Assembly: GCA_016946835.1 (NCBI GenBank) | Contig: JACVTC010000286.1 | Location: 1 to 59,733 of the forward strand | Length of the DNA stretch: 59,733 bases | Reading direction: 5' to 3' | Origin: Neocallimastix lanati (nom. inval.) | Lineage: Eukaryota > Neocallimastigomycota > Neocallimastigomycetes > Neocallimastigales > Neocallimastigaceae | Shown here: piece after piece, positions 50,106-59,733 of the stretch | How positions within the stretch are numbered: the first letter of the stretch is position 1 | Layout of the letters: each line of letters starts with the position of its first letter | Program-made: the position numbers and the translations under genes | Notes under the pieces: generated by a model | What the model was told of the DNA's origin: nothing | The model's input: only the letters and a program-made list of their open reading frames with translations | Database searches by the model: none

Positions 50106-50222
50106 CACACTTTTACATTCATCATCATATTTTTTTTTATTGTTATCGGTTTTTGTGTTGTTGTTGTGGTTGGTGTTGTTGTTGTGATTGTTGTTGTTGT
50201 GGTAGTAATAAAAATTAACATC

Positions 50223-50530
50223 AGTTTTATTTGGTCTTCAAGTGCTCCAAATAAAACTATATACTGAGTGTACTGCGTACTAAGCAGTTATAGATAATTC
50301 TATAATTGCGAGTGGTTTAATCAGGTGTTTGGAGAGGGGCCGGTTACGAACTAATCGAACCCCGATTAGATATAGCGGTAAATACTGTTGGGAAGCAGAA
50401 ATTACCCTATAGATCACCCATTATACGTTCAACACGGTTTGGGTGCTCCTCCACTTGACTCAGGCAAATTCACTTAGTATACCGAAATACTAAGGTCCCT
50501 CTGCGTGGTCGGCAGTTGTAATAGATAGCG
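50223..50530 (+). other. El-7 leader, structured block with 12-bp hairpin
   Basis: AGTTTTATTTGG (50223-50234) pairs perfectly with CCAAATAAAACT (50247-50258) around a 12-nt loop. The rest is GC-richer, with further complementary segments, for example atactgagtgtactgcgtactaag and cacttagtataccgaaatactaag. No open frame. Confidence 0.6.
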
Positions 50531-50749
50531 GTTTTTCAAGTTGTATTAGGTTTGTTAATTTACCTTGTTTTTAATTAAGTTTATTTGTTTTTTTTAAGTT
50601 GTAATTATATAAACTTAATAATAATTGTAATTGTAATTGTAATTGTAAATATTGTAATAATAACCGATAACAAATAAATAAATAAATAAAAAAAAAAAAA
50701 AAAAAAAAAAAAAATATTAATTTTTGTGTTTTTAAATATTTTTAATTGC

Positions 50750-50781
<32 letters not shown>

Positions 50782-50829
50782 TTTTTTTTGTAAATAATTG
50801 TATATATTTTTTTTATTTAAGTAAAGATA

Positions 50830-50985
50830 AACGAAAGGGGTTATTAGCTTGAAAGAATAGTGAACACTCCAACTAGTTTATTAATTTATATTTATTCTAG
50901 TGTCCAGGAGGGGGAGTACGGGTGTATATAGCAAAATTAAATATACACTAGCCGGAAACGTCTCACTAGAGATATAAATTACTTA
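50830..50985 (+). other. El-7 leader, second GC-richer block
   Basis: Contains gtgtccaggagggggagtac, resembling El-6 41917-41937, and a tgtatat...atatacac complementary pair (50933-50956). Function unknown. Confidence 0.5.
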
Positions 50986-51104
50986 AATATATAATTTTAA
51001 TTGTAAATAAATAAATAAATAAATAAAAATATAGCAATTAAATAATTAATAAAACAATTTTTTTATTTTATTTTTTTTTAAAAGTGTGTTTTTTTTTTTT
51101 TAAA

Positions 51105-52043
51105 ATGAGTACAATTAATTTTAAAGATTTAAAAAAAGAACTTAAGGATATTGAAAAAATATCCAAAGAAAATTTAGATGTTAAAACTTGGAAGTCTGAT
51201 TTAGAGCTTTGGATAAAGCTTGAACATGTTGAAGACTCCAAGATTATATTTTATGCCTGTGTTTTAACCTCAATTGGTGAAACCAGGAAAGTCATCCAAG
51301 AATTAATGGATGATAATAATAAAGATGATGATAGTGATGATGATGATGATGATGATGATAATTATAAGGATATTAATGATGAAGATGAGGATGATGATAA
51401 TGAAGAAGATAAAGAAATTGATAAAAAGAATAAGGCTTATCCTTCCCTTAATAGAATTGTAAAAGCGATAGAAGAATTTTATGGCATTAGGGAGGATCAA
51501 AATAATTTATTAAGAGAGCTACGTGCTCTAAGAATTAAGAGAAATGAAAGAATCAAAGATTTTAATATTAAGTATAAAACTTTATATTTAAAATTAAATA
51601 AAAAGAAAAGAAGTCAGATAAGTGTTTTAGATTACACAGACTCCATTGAAAACAATGTTGAAGCCTGGAAACGTCTAACCTTATTTGATAACATTTCTCT
51701 GTCAAAAGCCTTTAAAATTGCTGAAAAAGCAGATAGGTTAAATTATATGGGTAGTAATCAAAGAAGACATCCTTCTACCCCTTCACCTTCTGCAAATACA
51801 TCTTCTTTTAGTAATAGAGTTAATTTTCATCCTCCTATTAAAAATAAATTAGAACAAAAAGTTAATATTAAACCTAAAGAAGATAATGACATAGAGGAAT
51901 TAACAAGAAAAATGAGAAGTTTAACAATAAAGGCTTGTTATTTCTGTAAAGAACCAGGTCATTATCAAAACAATTGCCCAAAGTTGAGAGCAATTGTTGA
52001 GAAAAATAGGAAGGAAATTAGAAACAATAAACGTTTAAATTGA
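51105..52043 (+). CDS. El-7 Gag (312 aa)
   Basis: The start is the ATG at 51105 (MSTINFKDL), since the upstream extension lacks an ATG. INFKDLKKELKDIEKI...DVKTWKSDLELWI opens the protein. A very acidic D/E run lies near 75-115, with core LLRELRALRIKRNERIKDFN near 145-165. The CCHC knuckle is CYFCKEPGHYQNNC near 283-296. It ends KRLN with TGA immediately after the slippery heptamer. The frame is intact, although pol of the same element is broken. Confidence 0.92.
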   Translation: MSTINFKDLKKELKDIEKISKENLDVKTWKSDLELWIKLEHVEDSKIIFYACVLTSIGETRKVIQELMDDNNKDDDSDDDDDDDDNYKDINDEDEDDDNEEDKEIDKKNKAYPSLNRIVKAIEEFYGIREDQNNLLRELRALRIKRNERIKDFNIKYKTLYLKLNKKKRSQISVLDYTDSIENNVEAWKRLTLFDNISLSKAFKIAEKADRLNYMGSNQRRHPSTPSPSANTSSFSNRVNFHPPIKNKLEQKVNIKPKEDNDIEELTRKMRSLTIKACYFCKEPGHYQNNCPKLRAIVEKNRKEIRNNKRLN

Positions 52044-52068
52044 GTAATGGGATAAGAAGCTCTCCCAT
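52034..52068 (+). promoter_or_regulatory. El-7 gag-pol -1 frameshift signal
   Basis: TTTAAAT (52034-52040) in phase TTA AAT TGA, 8 nt to GGGA, a 10-nt loop, TCCC (52049-52066). Flanking AT/AT extends the stem to ATGGGA/TCCCAT. Pol is in the -1 frame. Confidence 0.85.
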
Positions 52069-54028
52069 ACTTAATAAAGCAGCTTCACTTAAATATCAAA
52101 AAGAAATTAAAAATTCTCGTCTTTCTAATATTGAAGAAACTCCTGCTAATAAAAGGGTGGTTAATAAAAAGAAAGTTGATTATTTAGTAGGAGCATCTAA
52201 ACGTAAAATTTATGATGTTAATAATGGTGAAGGTAGTGCAGAGAAAAGGATTCATAAGTCGTTGAAGGAGAATCCTAAACCTATAATAACTCCTGCATTA
52301 CGGAAACAGAAAGAACGAGAAGTAAAAGAAAATAATATAAGTAATAAAATTGTTAAACAAATTAAACCATCTATTCTAGCTCAACCACGAATTGAAAAAG
52401 AAAAAGAGATTGAAAGACAAATTCGTGATAATGAAAGAGCTAGTAATAGTAATACTAATTATAGTAATAATCATAGTAATGATAATAGTAATGATAATAT
52501 TAATAATAATTCATTAGTGAATGATGAAGTTATTGTAAATAATATAAATAATGATAAAAGAAAGAATAAAAATTTAATGAAAGAAAATAATGATAATAAT
52601 AAAAGTATTGTGAAGGAGAATAATAAAGTAATTGATTTAACTAGGGTGTTAAATAGTAAAGATAAAGATACTCAAAAAGAAACTAAAAGTTCTAGGGTAT
52701 CTAGGAAAATTAAGATGCAATCGGGGGAAGAAGAATATGATATTCTTAAAGATTTAAATTCTGCCCATTGCAATATTACTTTTGGACAGTTATTGGATGC
52801 TGCTCCAAAATTAAGATATAAGGTGTCACAGGGTATTAAATTGGATAGGGACCAATCTAATATCTCTGGGGTGTTGGATAATGTGTCAGCCACGACTGTG
52901 GTCGTTAATAACATAGACCACACTTATAAAAGTAAAGGTAACGAACCATGTGAAGAGGATATTGCCATGGTTGATGTTACAGTTGAAGGTGTTTCGGGGA
53001 AGGCTTTAATTGATTCATGTAGTAATTTAAGTATAATTACTCAACAATTTTTAGATAAGCTTCCGTCCGAATATGAACCTATTGATATTAGTCGTGGCAG
53101 AATTAGGTTGGCAACTAAGAATGATGATTACTCGGAAGGTTATATCATTCGGGTGCCAGTAAAGATTAATAATCTTGTATTAATGGTTAATTGTAGAATA
53201 GTAGAAAAGGAGGATCCTTTTTACGATATTCTAATTAACTTAAAAACCCAAATTGATTATAATTTGTTTATCCACCCCATTTTATATAGTTTGTGTCAAA
53301 TTACTCCTGAGGGAGTAATTGACGTTATTGCACCTATTAATAATGATTATGAAGATGAAGAAAAGTTGTTGTGTATGATTAAGGCTTTGGATGAGGATTC
53401 CAAAAAGAATGATTTAAAGAAAATTGAAGGATTATCCCCAAAGCAATATATTCATCATGAAATTTTCCTAAATACTTTAAACGAAAAATATAAAGATGAA
53501 ATAATTAAAATTCTGGAGGAGAACTTAGAAATAGTTGCTACTTCTTCAGAAGAATTAACACCTTCTGATCTTCCTCCACATAAGATTAATTTAATTCCTG
53601 GTGCGAAACCAGTTAAGCAAAGGTGCTATAGATTAGTTAAATTTAAGTCGGATATACTTAAGGAGGAATTAATTAAATTAATTAATAAGAAATTAATTGA
53701 ACCTTCTTGTTCCGAATGGTCATCGCCAATAGTGTTAGTACCGAAGAAGAACGGTAAATGGCGATTATGTATTGATTATCGTAAGGTTAATGATTTAACA
53801 GTTAAAGATTCTTATTCATTACCTTACATTGATGAGATATTTGATAGTTTAGATGGGGCACAGATTTTTACAACAATGGATCTTTACTCTGGTTATCATC
53901 AAATTTTGATGGATGAGGAAAGCGTAGAAATTACCACCTTCACCACAAAATTTGGTAACTACCAATTCAAGGTTATGCCTTTTGGTTTAACCGGAGCCCC
54001 AGCTACATTTCAAAAGGGAAATGAATAG
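52040..54028 (+). pseudogene. El-7 pol, part 1 (protease and N-terminal half of RT)
   Basis: Open from the frameshift signal for about 660 codons. It has IHKSLKENPKPIITPALRKQK near 75, a long asparagine/lysine tract near 140-215, NITFGQLLDAAPKLRYKV near 245, protease LIDSCSN near 325 (DSC), and RT up to APATFQ. An A run at about 54010-54013 has one base more than in the sister elements and throws the frame into a stop within a few codons. Confidence 0.9.
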
Positions 54029-55781
54029 GATTCTTTTCCCATTTATAGGAAAGTTTGTTTTTAACTTTATAGATGATATTTTAATATACTCTAAGAGTAT
54101 AGAAGAACATATAAGCCACATTAGGCAAGTGTTGGAAGTATTTCGCCAACACAAGTTAAAAATTAACATTGAAAAATGTGCCTTTATGCAGACTGAAGTA
54201 GAAGTCTTAGGTCATAAGGCATCAGTGAAAGGTTTAAGTCCCCAGGATAGCAAAATTAAGGCTATCAAGGAGTGGGTAGCACCTGTTGATGTTCATGAAT
54301 TACGATCTTTTCTTGGAGCGGTAGGATATTATAGAAACTTTATTGATAAATATGCTCAAATCTCTGCTCCTTTATGTAAATTATTAAGAAAGAATGTTAA
54401 ATATAAATGGAATAATGAACATCAACAAAGTTTTGATCTGTTAAAAGAAAAATTAATAAATGCTCCAATTTTAAAATATCCAAGTTTTAATCAAAGGTTT
54501 ATAATTAGAACGGATGCTTCCTATGAAGGTATTGGAGGAGTATTACTCCAAGAAGATTTAGAAACCAAAAAGGAACATCCAGTTCATTATATAAGTAGAA
54601 GTTTAAGTAAAGCCGAGAAAAATTATGGCATTACTGACTTGGAAGGAGCTGCATTAATTTATTGTATTACTAAGTTGAAATCTTATATATTAGGAAATCC
54701 TAATAAAACAGTAGTAATAACAGATCATAAACCTTTAATCAGTTTCTTTAAAAATAAGGAACCTAATAATGCTAGGCAAGCAAGGTGGTGCTTAACTGTT
54801 AGTACCCTTGGTGTTGAAATTCAATATCAAATGGGTAAGAAAAATGTGTTAGCCGATGCATTATCTAGGATGAAGAAAAGAGATGATTCCGTGGTATTGG
54901 CAACTAAGTTAACTTCAAAGGAAGAAGAAGAGTTGCTTTCTAAAACTATTAAAGACTTTATAAATGAAAAATTTGTTACGATAGATGGTGAAGATTATTT
55001 TGTTGATGGTAATGACTATCGTAAATTAATTACTGATCAAACGGAAAGAGTAAAACTTATTTTAGAAGCCCATAAGATAGGTCATGAGGGATATTATAAG
55101 ACTTATCAAAGGCTTCGTAAAAGTTTTTATTGGAATAATATGGTGATGGATATTAAAAGAGTGGTGCAAAGTTGTGACAAGTGTCAGTTGAATAGGTCAC
55201 AACCATATCCAGAACCTACAGAAAATATTCCAACTAAAGTAGAAGGTCCTTTTATACATTTGGGTTTAGATATTATTGGACCTTTGATTAAAACGAAGAA
55301 TAATAATCAATATATTATGGTTGTGGTGGATTACTTCACCAAATGGGTTGAAGCAGAACCCACGGAAAATATAACATCACAGGATGTGATTAAGTTCTTA
55401 ATTAATGTGTTTGCTCGTCATGGTGTTCCACAGGTAATAACAACTGACAATGGTGTTCAGTTCACCTCGGACATGACGAAAATATTTTTAGATCTCTATG
55501 ATGTATATGTGAAGTTTATTTCCACATATCATCCTGAAAGTAATGGACTTACGGAAAACCGTAATAAAGAGATCGGCAAGTTATTGAGGTTGTTGGGTTC
55601 TAAGAATAAGGATTGGGATGAAGTTTTACCATCCGCCTTATGGGCTCTTAGAACTACCAAAAATAAGGTAACAAAACATTCAAGTTTTGAGTTGGTTTAT
55701 GGTAGGGAGGATCAGCAGCTTTTTGATATGCTGCTAGACCTACCAAGGATATTAATAAGTTATCGGATGAAGTGTTGTTAG
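54021..55781 (+). pseudogene. El-7 pol, part 2 (rest of RT, RNase H, integrase core)
   Basis: Begins at MNRILFPFIG, overlapping part 1 in another frame. It contains FIDDILIYS near 18, RNase H RTDASYEG near 168, HHCC near 355-395, and D, D, E near 417, 477 and 515. It is interrupted near 55730, where one base is missing compared with the equivalent of El-6, so the last residues diverge. Confidence 0.9.
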
Positions 55782-56089
55782 AAAAATTTATAAATCATTA
55801 CCGATGGACTTTAGAAGCAGCCGAAAATGTTAAAAATGCAAATAAGTATTGGGCTGCTAGAAGAGAGGAAAAGAATAGTTTGAATGAGGGAAAAAGAATT
55901 AGGGAAGGTGATTTAGTTCTAGTTAGAAATTTTTCAAGAACTAAACTAGAACCTTATTTTGTTGGTCCTCTTAAAGTTATAAAAAAACAATTTAATACGG
56001 TTACCTTGGCTGATCCAAATTCTGGAATTCAAATGAATAGGAATGTTCATTTGAAGAATATAGTCAAGTATAACTCAGCTTCGATGTAG
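55772..56089 (+). pseudogene. El-7 pol, part 3 (integrase C-terminus)
   Basis: Continues the integrase after the second indel: EKFINHYRWTLEAAENVKNANKYWAARRE, then the EPYFVGPLKV module and a NRNVHLKNIVKYNSAS ending as in the other elements. Both indels could also be assembly errors; one lies in a homopolymer. Confidence 0.88.
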
Positions 56090-56112
56090 CTTGAGTTTTA
56101 GAGGGGGCATCA

Positions 56113-57096
56113 TGGTAAAGAATGAATTAATAACCTTTATTTTATTATTAATAATTCTTTACTAAATTGTACTTTCCTATATTCTTCATAACCTAAACCT
56201 CATTGTAAATTTAATTTATTTTGATATAAATTAATTTACACTTGTAAATAATGTAAATAAATTTTAATTAATTACTTTATTGTTATATTATTAAATATAT
56301 GTATATTAAAATACAATTGTAAATATTAAAATTATACTTTTAAGATACTAAACTATTAAAACTATTAAATATTATTATAAAAATTATTATAAAATTATTA
56401 AAATTATTAATTAAATATTATTCTAAAAATTATTATAAATTATTAATATTATAAAATTATTAAAATTATTAAATATTATTATAAAAATTTATATATTATA
56501 ACTATTAAATATTATTATAAAATTATTAAGATTATTAATTAAATTTATTATTAAAAATTATTATTAAAATTTTTACTTATTATAAAAATTATTATTTAAT
56601 TATAAAAATTTTATTTTATTTTGAAAATAATTACAAGTATTATTTAAAATAATTAAAGATTATTAAATTTATTATATTAATCTTTAAAAACAATTTATTT
56701 AACTTAAAAATATCAAAGAAAATAGTAAAAAATATTTTCTATATATTTATTTTATAATTATTTTTAATTAAATTATATTTGAATATTATATTATTATATT
56801 TATAAAAATTAAAACAAAAATGAATTATTGATATAAAATTAATTCAATAATTCTATAAAATTACTTAAATTATAAACAATTAATTATACTTTAAATTTAT
56901 AAAAAAATATAAATATTGTAACAATTTCTTAAAAATTAAATATGTGTACTTTAAATAAAAAAAAAACTTTTATATTAATAAAAAAAATAAATAATTTTTA
57001 ATAAAGAAAGATTTATTTTTTTAAAATCAAAGCAGGGTAATACCCGTCCCCCCCTGCTTGATTTTAAATATCTAAGTGTCAACCCCGAGTCTACCA
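56113..57096 (+). repeat. El-7 3' LTR
   Basis: 984 bp. The polypurine tract GAGGGGGCATCA ends at 56112. Confidence 0.9.
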
Positions 57097-57100
57097 CTGT

Positions 57101-57890
57101 TAATACAGAATGAACAAATAATACTAATTGTGCTAGAATAATATAAATTATTCTAACCTTATAGATTATTCTATTCTATATAATTGGAACTTTCCAATAT
57201 TCTTCAAATATTACTAAATAGAAATCTTAAGTTAATAAATCACTAATTAACTTATAATTCCTTTTTGAATTATCGATCCGATTCCATTATAATGTATTAA
57301 AAATCTTTAGCCAAGAATATTGTCCTTGCCCACTTAATATATTAATATTATATTTCTTTTGTATTATGTTATATTGAAAATAATCAAATCTATTTAATTA
57401 GTTATTAAAATTTTCGTTATCAATTTAAATTTATTTTTAATTACTAAATTTAACTAAACCACAATAAAATATTCTGTATAATCTCTTTATTTTTATTTTA
57501 TATATATTAGTATTAAACTATTATTAAATAATTAATAATTCAATAATATATAACTACTATTTATAACAATAATATTATTAACTAAAATAATAATTCAATT
57601 TCAATTTAAATGTTTTATTTATAAAAATAATTAGTAATTAGTTTATTAAAAAAATAGTTAGGCTTTACAAATTTTAATTTGATAAAAAAATATAAATACA
57701 TGTAATTTTAGTGAAATAAAATATAATTAATAACTTTCTTTTTATTAAATAAATAATTATATTATTATTTTTCTTTTATAAATTTAAATAAATAAATATT
57801 GATTTTAAAACAAATTATTTTTTTTTTTATTGTAATTTTATTATTTGTGTTAATTATTATTATATTCCTAAAATTATATGAACCATGCCA
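57101..57890 (+). mobile_element. solo LTR, family B
   Basis: TAATACAGAATG...CCATGCCA, the El-4 LTR family in the opposite orientation. Flanked by ctgt on both sides (57097-57100 and 57891-57894). Confidence 0.88.
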
Positions 57891-57894
57891 CTGT

Positions 57895-58683
57895 TAATAC
57901 AGAATGAACAAATAATACTAATTGTGCTAGAATAATATAAATTATTCTAACCTTATAGATTATTCTATTCTATATAATTGGAACTTTCCAATATTCTTCA
58001 AATATTACTAAATAGAAATCTTAAGTTAATAAATCACTAATTAACTTATAATTCCTTTTTGAATTATCGATCCGATTCCATTATAATGTATTAAAAGTCT
58101 TTAGCCAAGAATATTGTCCTTGCCCACTTAATATATTAATATTATATTTCTTTTGTATTATGTTATATTGAAAATAATCAAATCTATTTAATTAGTTATT
58201 AAAATTTTCGTTATCAATTTAAATTTATTTTTAAATACTAAATTTAACTAAACCACAATAAAATATTCTGTATAATCTCTTTATTTTTATTTTATATATA
58301 TTAGTATTAAACTATTATTAAATAATTAATAATTCAATAATATATAACTACTATTTATAACAATAATATTATTAACTAAAATAATAATTCAATTTCAATT
58401 TAAATGTTTTATTTATAAAAATATTAGTAATTAGTTTATTAAAAAAATAGTTAGGCTTTACAAAATTTTAATTTGATAAAAAAATATAAATACATGTAAT
58501 TTTAGTGAAATAAAATATAATGAAAAACTTTCTTTTTATTAAATAAATAATTATATTATTATTTTCTTTTATAAATTTAAATAAATAAATATTGATTTTA
58601 AAACAAATTATTTTTTTTTTATTGTAATTTTAATTATTTGTGTTAATTATTATTATATTCCTAAAATTATATGAACCATACCA
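57895..58683 (+). mobile_element. solo LTR, family B (second tandem copy)
   Basis: TAATACAGAATG...CCATACCA, with small differences from the preceding copy. Flanked by ctgt (57891-57894 and 58684-58687). Confidence 0.88.
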
Positions 58684-58687
58684 CTGT

Positions 58688-59651
58688 TGATAAATAACAA
58701 AATTATTAATTAAAATAATAATAAAAAAACAAATTCTGTCTAACTTAACCCAAAAATTAATCCATTCTAAAAAAAAATTAAATCCATATTTAAGAAAAAT
58801 TAATTAAATAAAAATAATTAAAATAAAATAATAATAAATTAATTAATCATTAAGAATTTTAATTAAAAACTAAAATAAATTAATAAATAATATTTTCTAA
58901 GACTACAAATAAACAAAATAATAAACAAATTTAATAAATTATAAATAACAAATAAACAAACTTATAAACATCTCAAAATTAAAATTAACTAGTTAAATAA
59001 TTTTTTAATTACTTTTATTTAAAATAATGATTATTTTATTTATTTTATAACTCAACTTTTATAAACAAATTTAATTAAAATAACATTTAAAACTCATCTT
59101 TATCAACATTTTAATTGTAAATATTGTTTAATTTAATAATAAATTATTCTTTATTTCTCTTTTATTAATTTTATTATTTTTAATGTAAATAGTTTAAAAT
59201 CAAAGAAAAATATAAAAACATGTAAATATTTCTTATAATTATTCCTTTATTATTAATTATTTAATAAATTATTATAAATATTTTATTAGTTTTAATAATC
59301 AAGTTTTTTTATGATTATTAATTAGTTAATAAATTATTATAAATATTTTATTAGTTATAATAATCAATTTTATTATTAAAATTTAAAATAAATTAGTATA
59401 AATAATAAATATTTCTTTTATTATTTTATTAGTTTTAACAATTATTTTATTACTTTACACAAAATTAATTATTAAATAAATAAAGATTAATATTAAAATA
59501 AAAATAAATTTTTTTAATAAAACATTTTGTGTTTAATAATAAAACATATTTATTTTTTTAAATTTCTTAAATTAATTTTATTCAGTATTTATCCTTTTAT
59601 TCACTTCTGCAAAATTTAATTTTGTAGATTAAGAATATTAGGTATAAATCA
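58688..59651 (+). mobile_element. LTR, family D (about 964 bp)
   Basis: TGATAAATAAC...TATAAATCA, with ctgt before and ctg(t) after. No coding region. A second copy starts immediately after it. Confidence 0.68.
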
Positions 59652-59654
59652 CTG

Positions 59655-59733
59655 TGATAAATAACAAAATTATTAAATTAAAATAAATAATAAAAAAACA
59701 AATTCTGTTAAAATTAAGATATAAAAAAGTTTT
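59655..59733 (+). mobile_element. LTR, family D, second copy (cut by window end)
   Basis: The first 79 bases match the start of 58688 onward with a few indels (tgataaataacaaaatt, then acaaattctgtt). The rest lies outside the window, so whether it is another solo LTR or the edge of an element is unknown. Confidence 0.65.

Larger units (their letters stand above)
48485..57096 (+). mobile_element. El-7: Ty3/gypsy element with frameshifted pol
   Basis: LTRs at 48485-49496 (1012 bp) and 56113-57096 (984 bp); the 28-bp difference is mainly a deletion near 56597. Flanks are ccgt (48481-48484) and ctgt (57097-57100), one transition apart. gag is intact; pol carries two single-base indels. The leader holds a large GAA-rich repeat, structured blocks and poly(A) runs. 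Confidence 0.92.

Overview
This window is AT-rich eukaryotic DNA made almost entirely of nested and stacked LTR retrotransposons, with long homopolymers, (TTTA)n and (AAT)n microsatellites and very few ordinary genes. The retroelement proteins, the poly-N/poly-D stretches and the extreme AT bias fit an early-diverging fungus such as an anaerobic gut fungus. A dictyostelid-like protist cannot be excluded. The only host-type genes I can support are a tRNA-Ala(UGC) at 29674-29745 (+) and a degenerate tRNA-like gene at 33271-33340 (-).

Left side. After a 54-bp tandem repeat (1-222) and a solo LTR (284-765) comes a solo LTR of family B (771-1544 plus 8377-8391). It was split by El-1 (1545-8376, - strand), a Ty3/gypsy chromovirus with one 1544-residue Gag-Pol, a chromodomain and a Tf1-like self-priming site. 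El-2 (8397-17251, -) follows with separate gag and pol and a long structured leader. El-3 (17256 to about 22140, -) is truncated and frameshifted. El-4 (22651-29660, -) is complete and ends 13 bp upstream of the tRNA-Ala gene.

Centre. Between the two tRNA loci (29746-33270) lie microsatellites and one Ty1/copia-type Gag-protease ORF (31338-32750) with no integrase or reverse transcriptase after it.

Right side. Starting 17 bp upstream of the tRNA-like gene is a head-to-tail array, all on +: El-5 (33358-39465), solo LTR K (39471-40209), El-6 (40214-48480), El-7 (48485-57096, broken pol), two solo B LTRs, and LTRs of a fourth family D running off the end. The units are separated by almost the same 4 bp, ccgt or ctgt. 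The El-2/3/4 set and the right array both point away from their tRNA, with 5' LTRs tRNA-proximal. This looks like repeated integration at a fixed place upstream of Pol III genes.

How they work. El-2, 4, 5, 6 and 7 share one expression design. gag ends a few nucleotides after a TTTAAAC/TTTAAAT heptamer. An 8-nt spacer and a small stem-loop follow, and pol is open in the -1 frame. Four of them (El-2, 4, 6, 7) carry a primer-binding site matching the 3' end of tRNA-Ala with one mismatch. Their protease active site reads D-(S/T)-C instead of D-(S/T)-G. El-2 and El-6 carry repeated leader hairpins whose outer stems differ in sequence but stay complementary.
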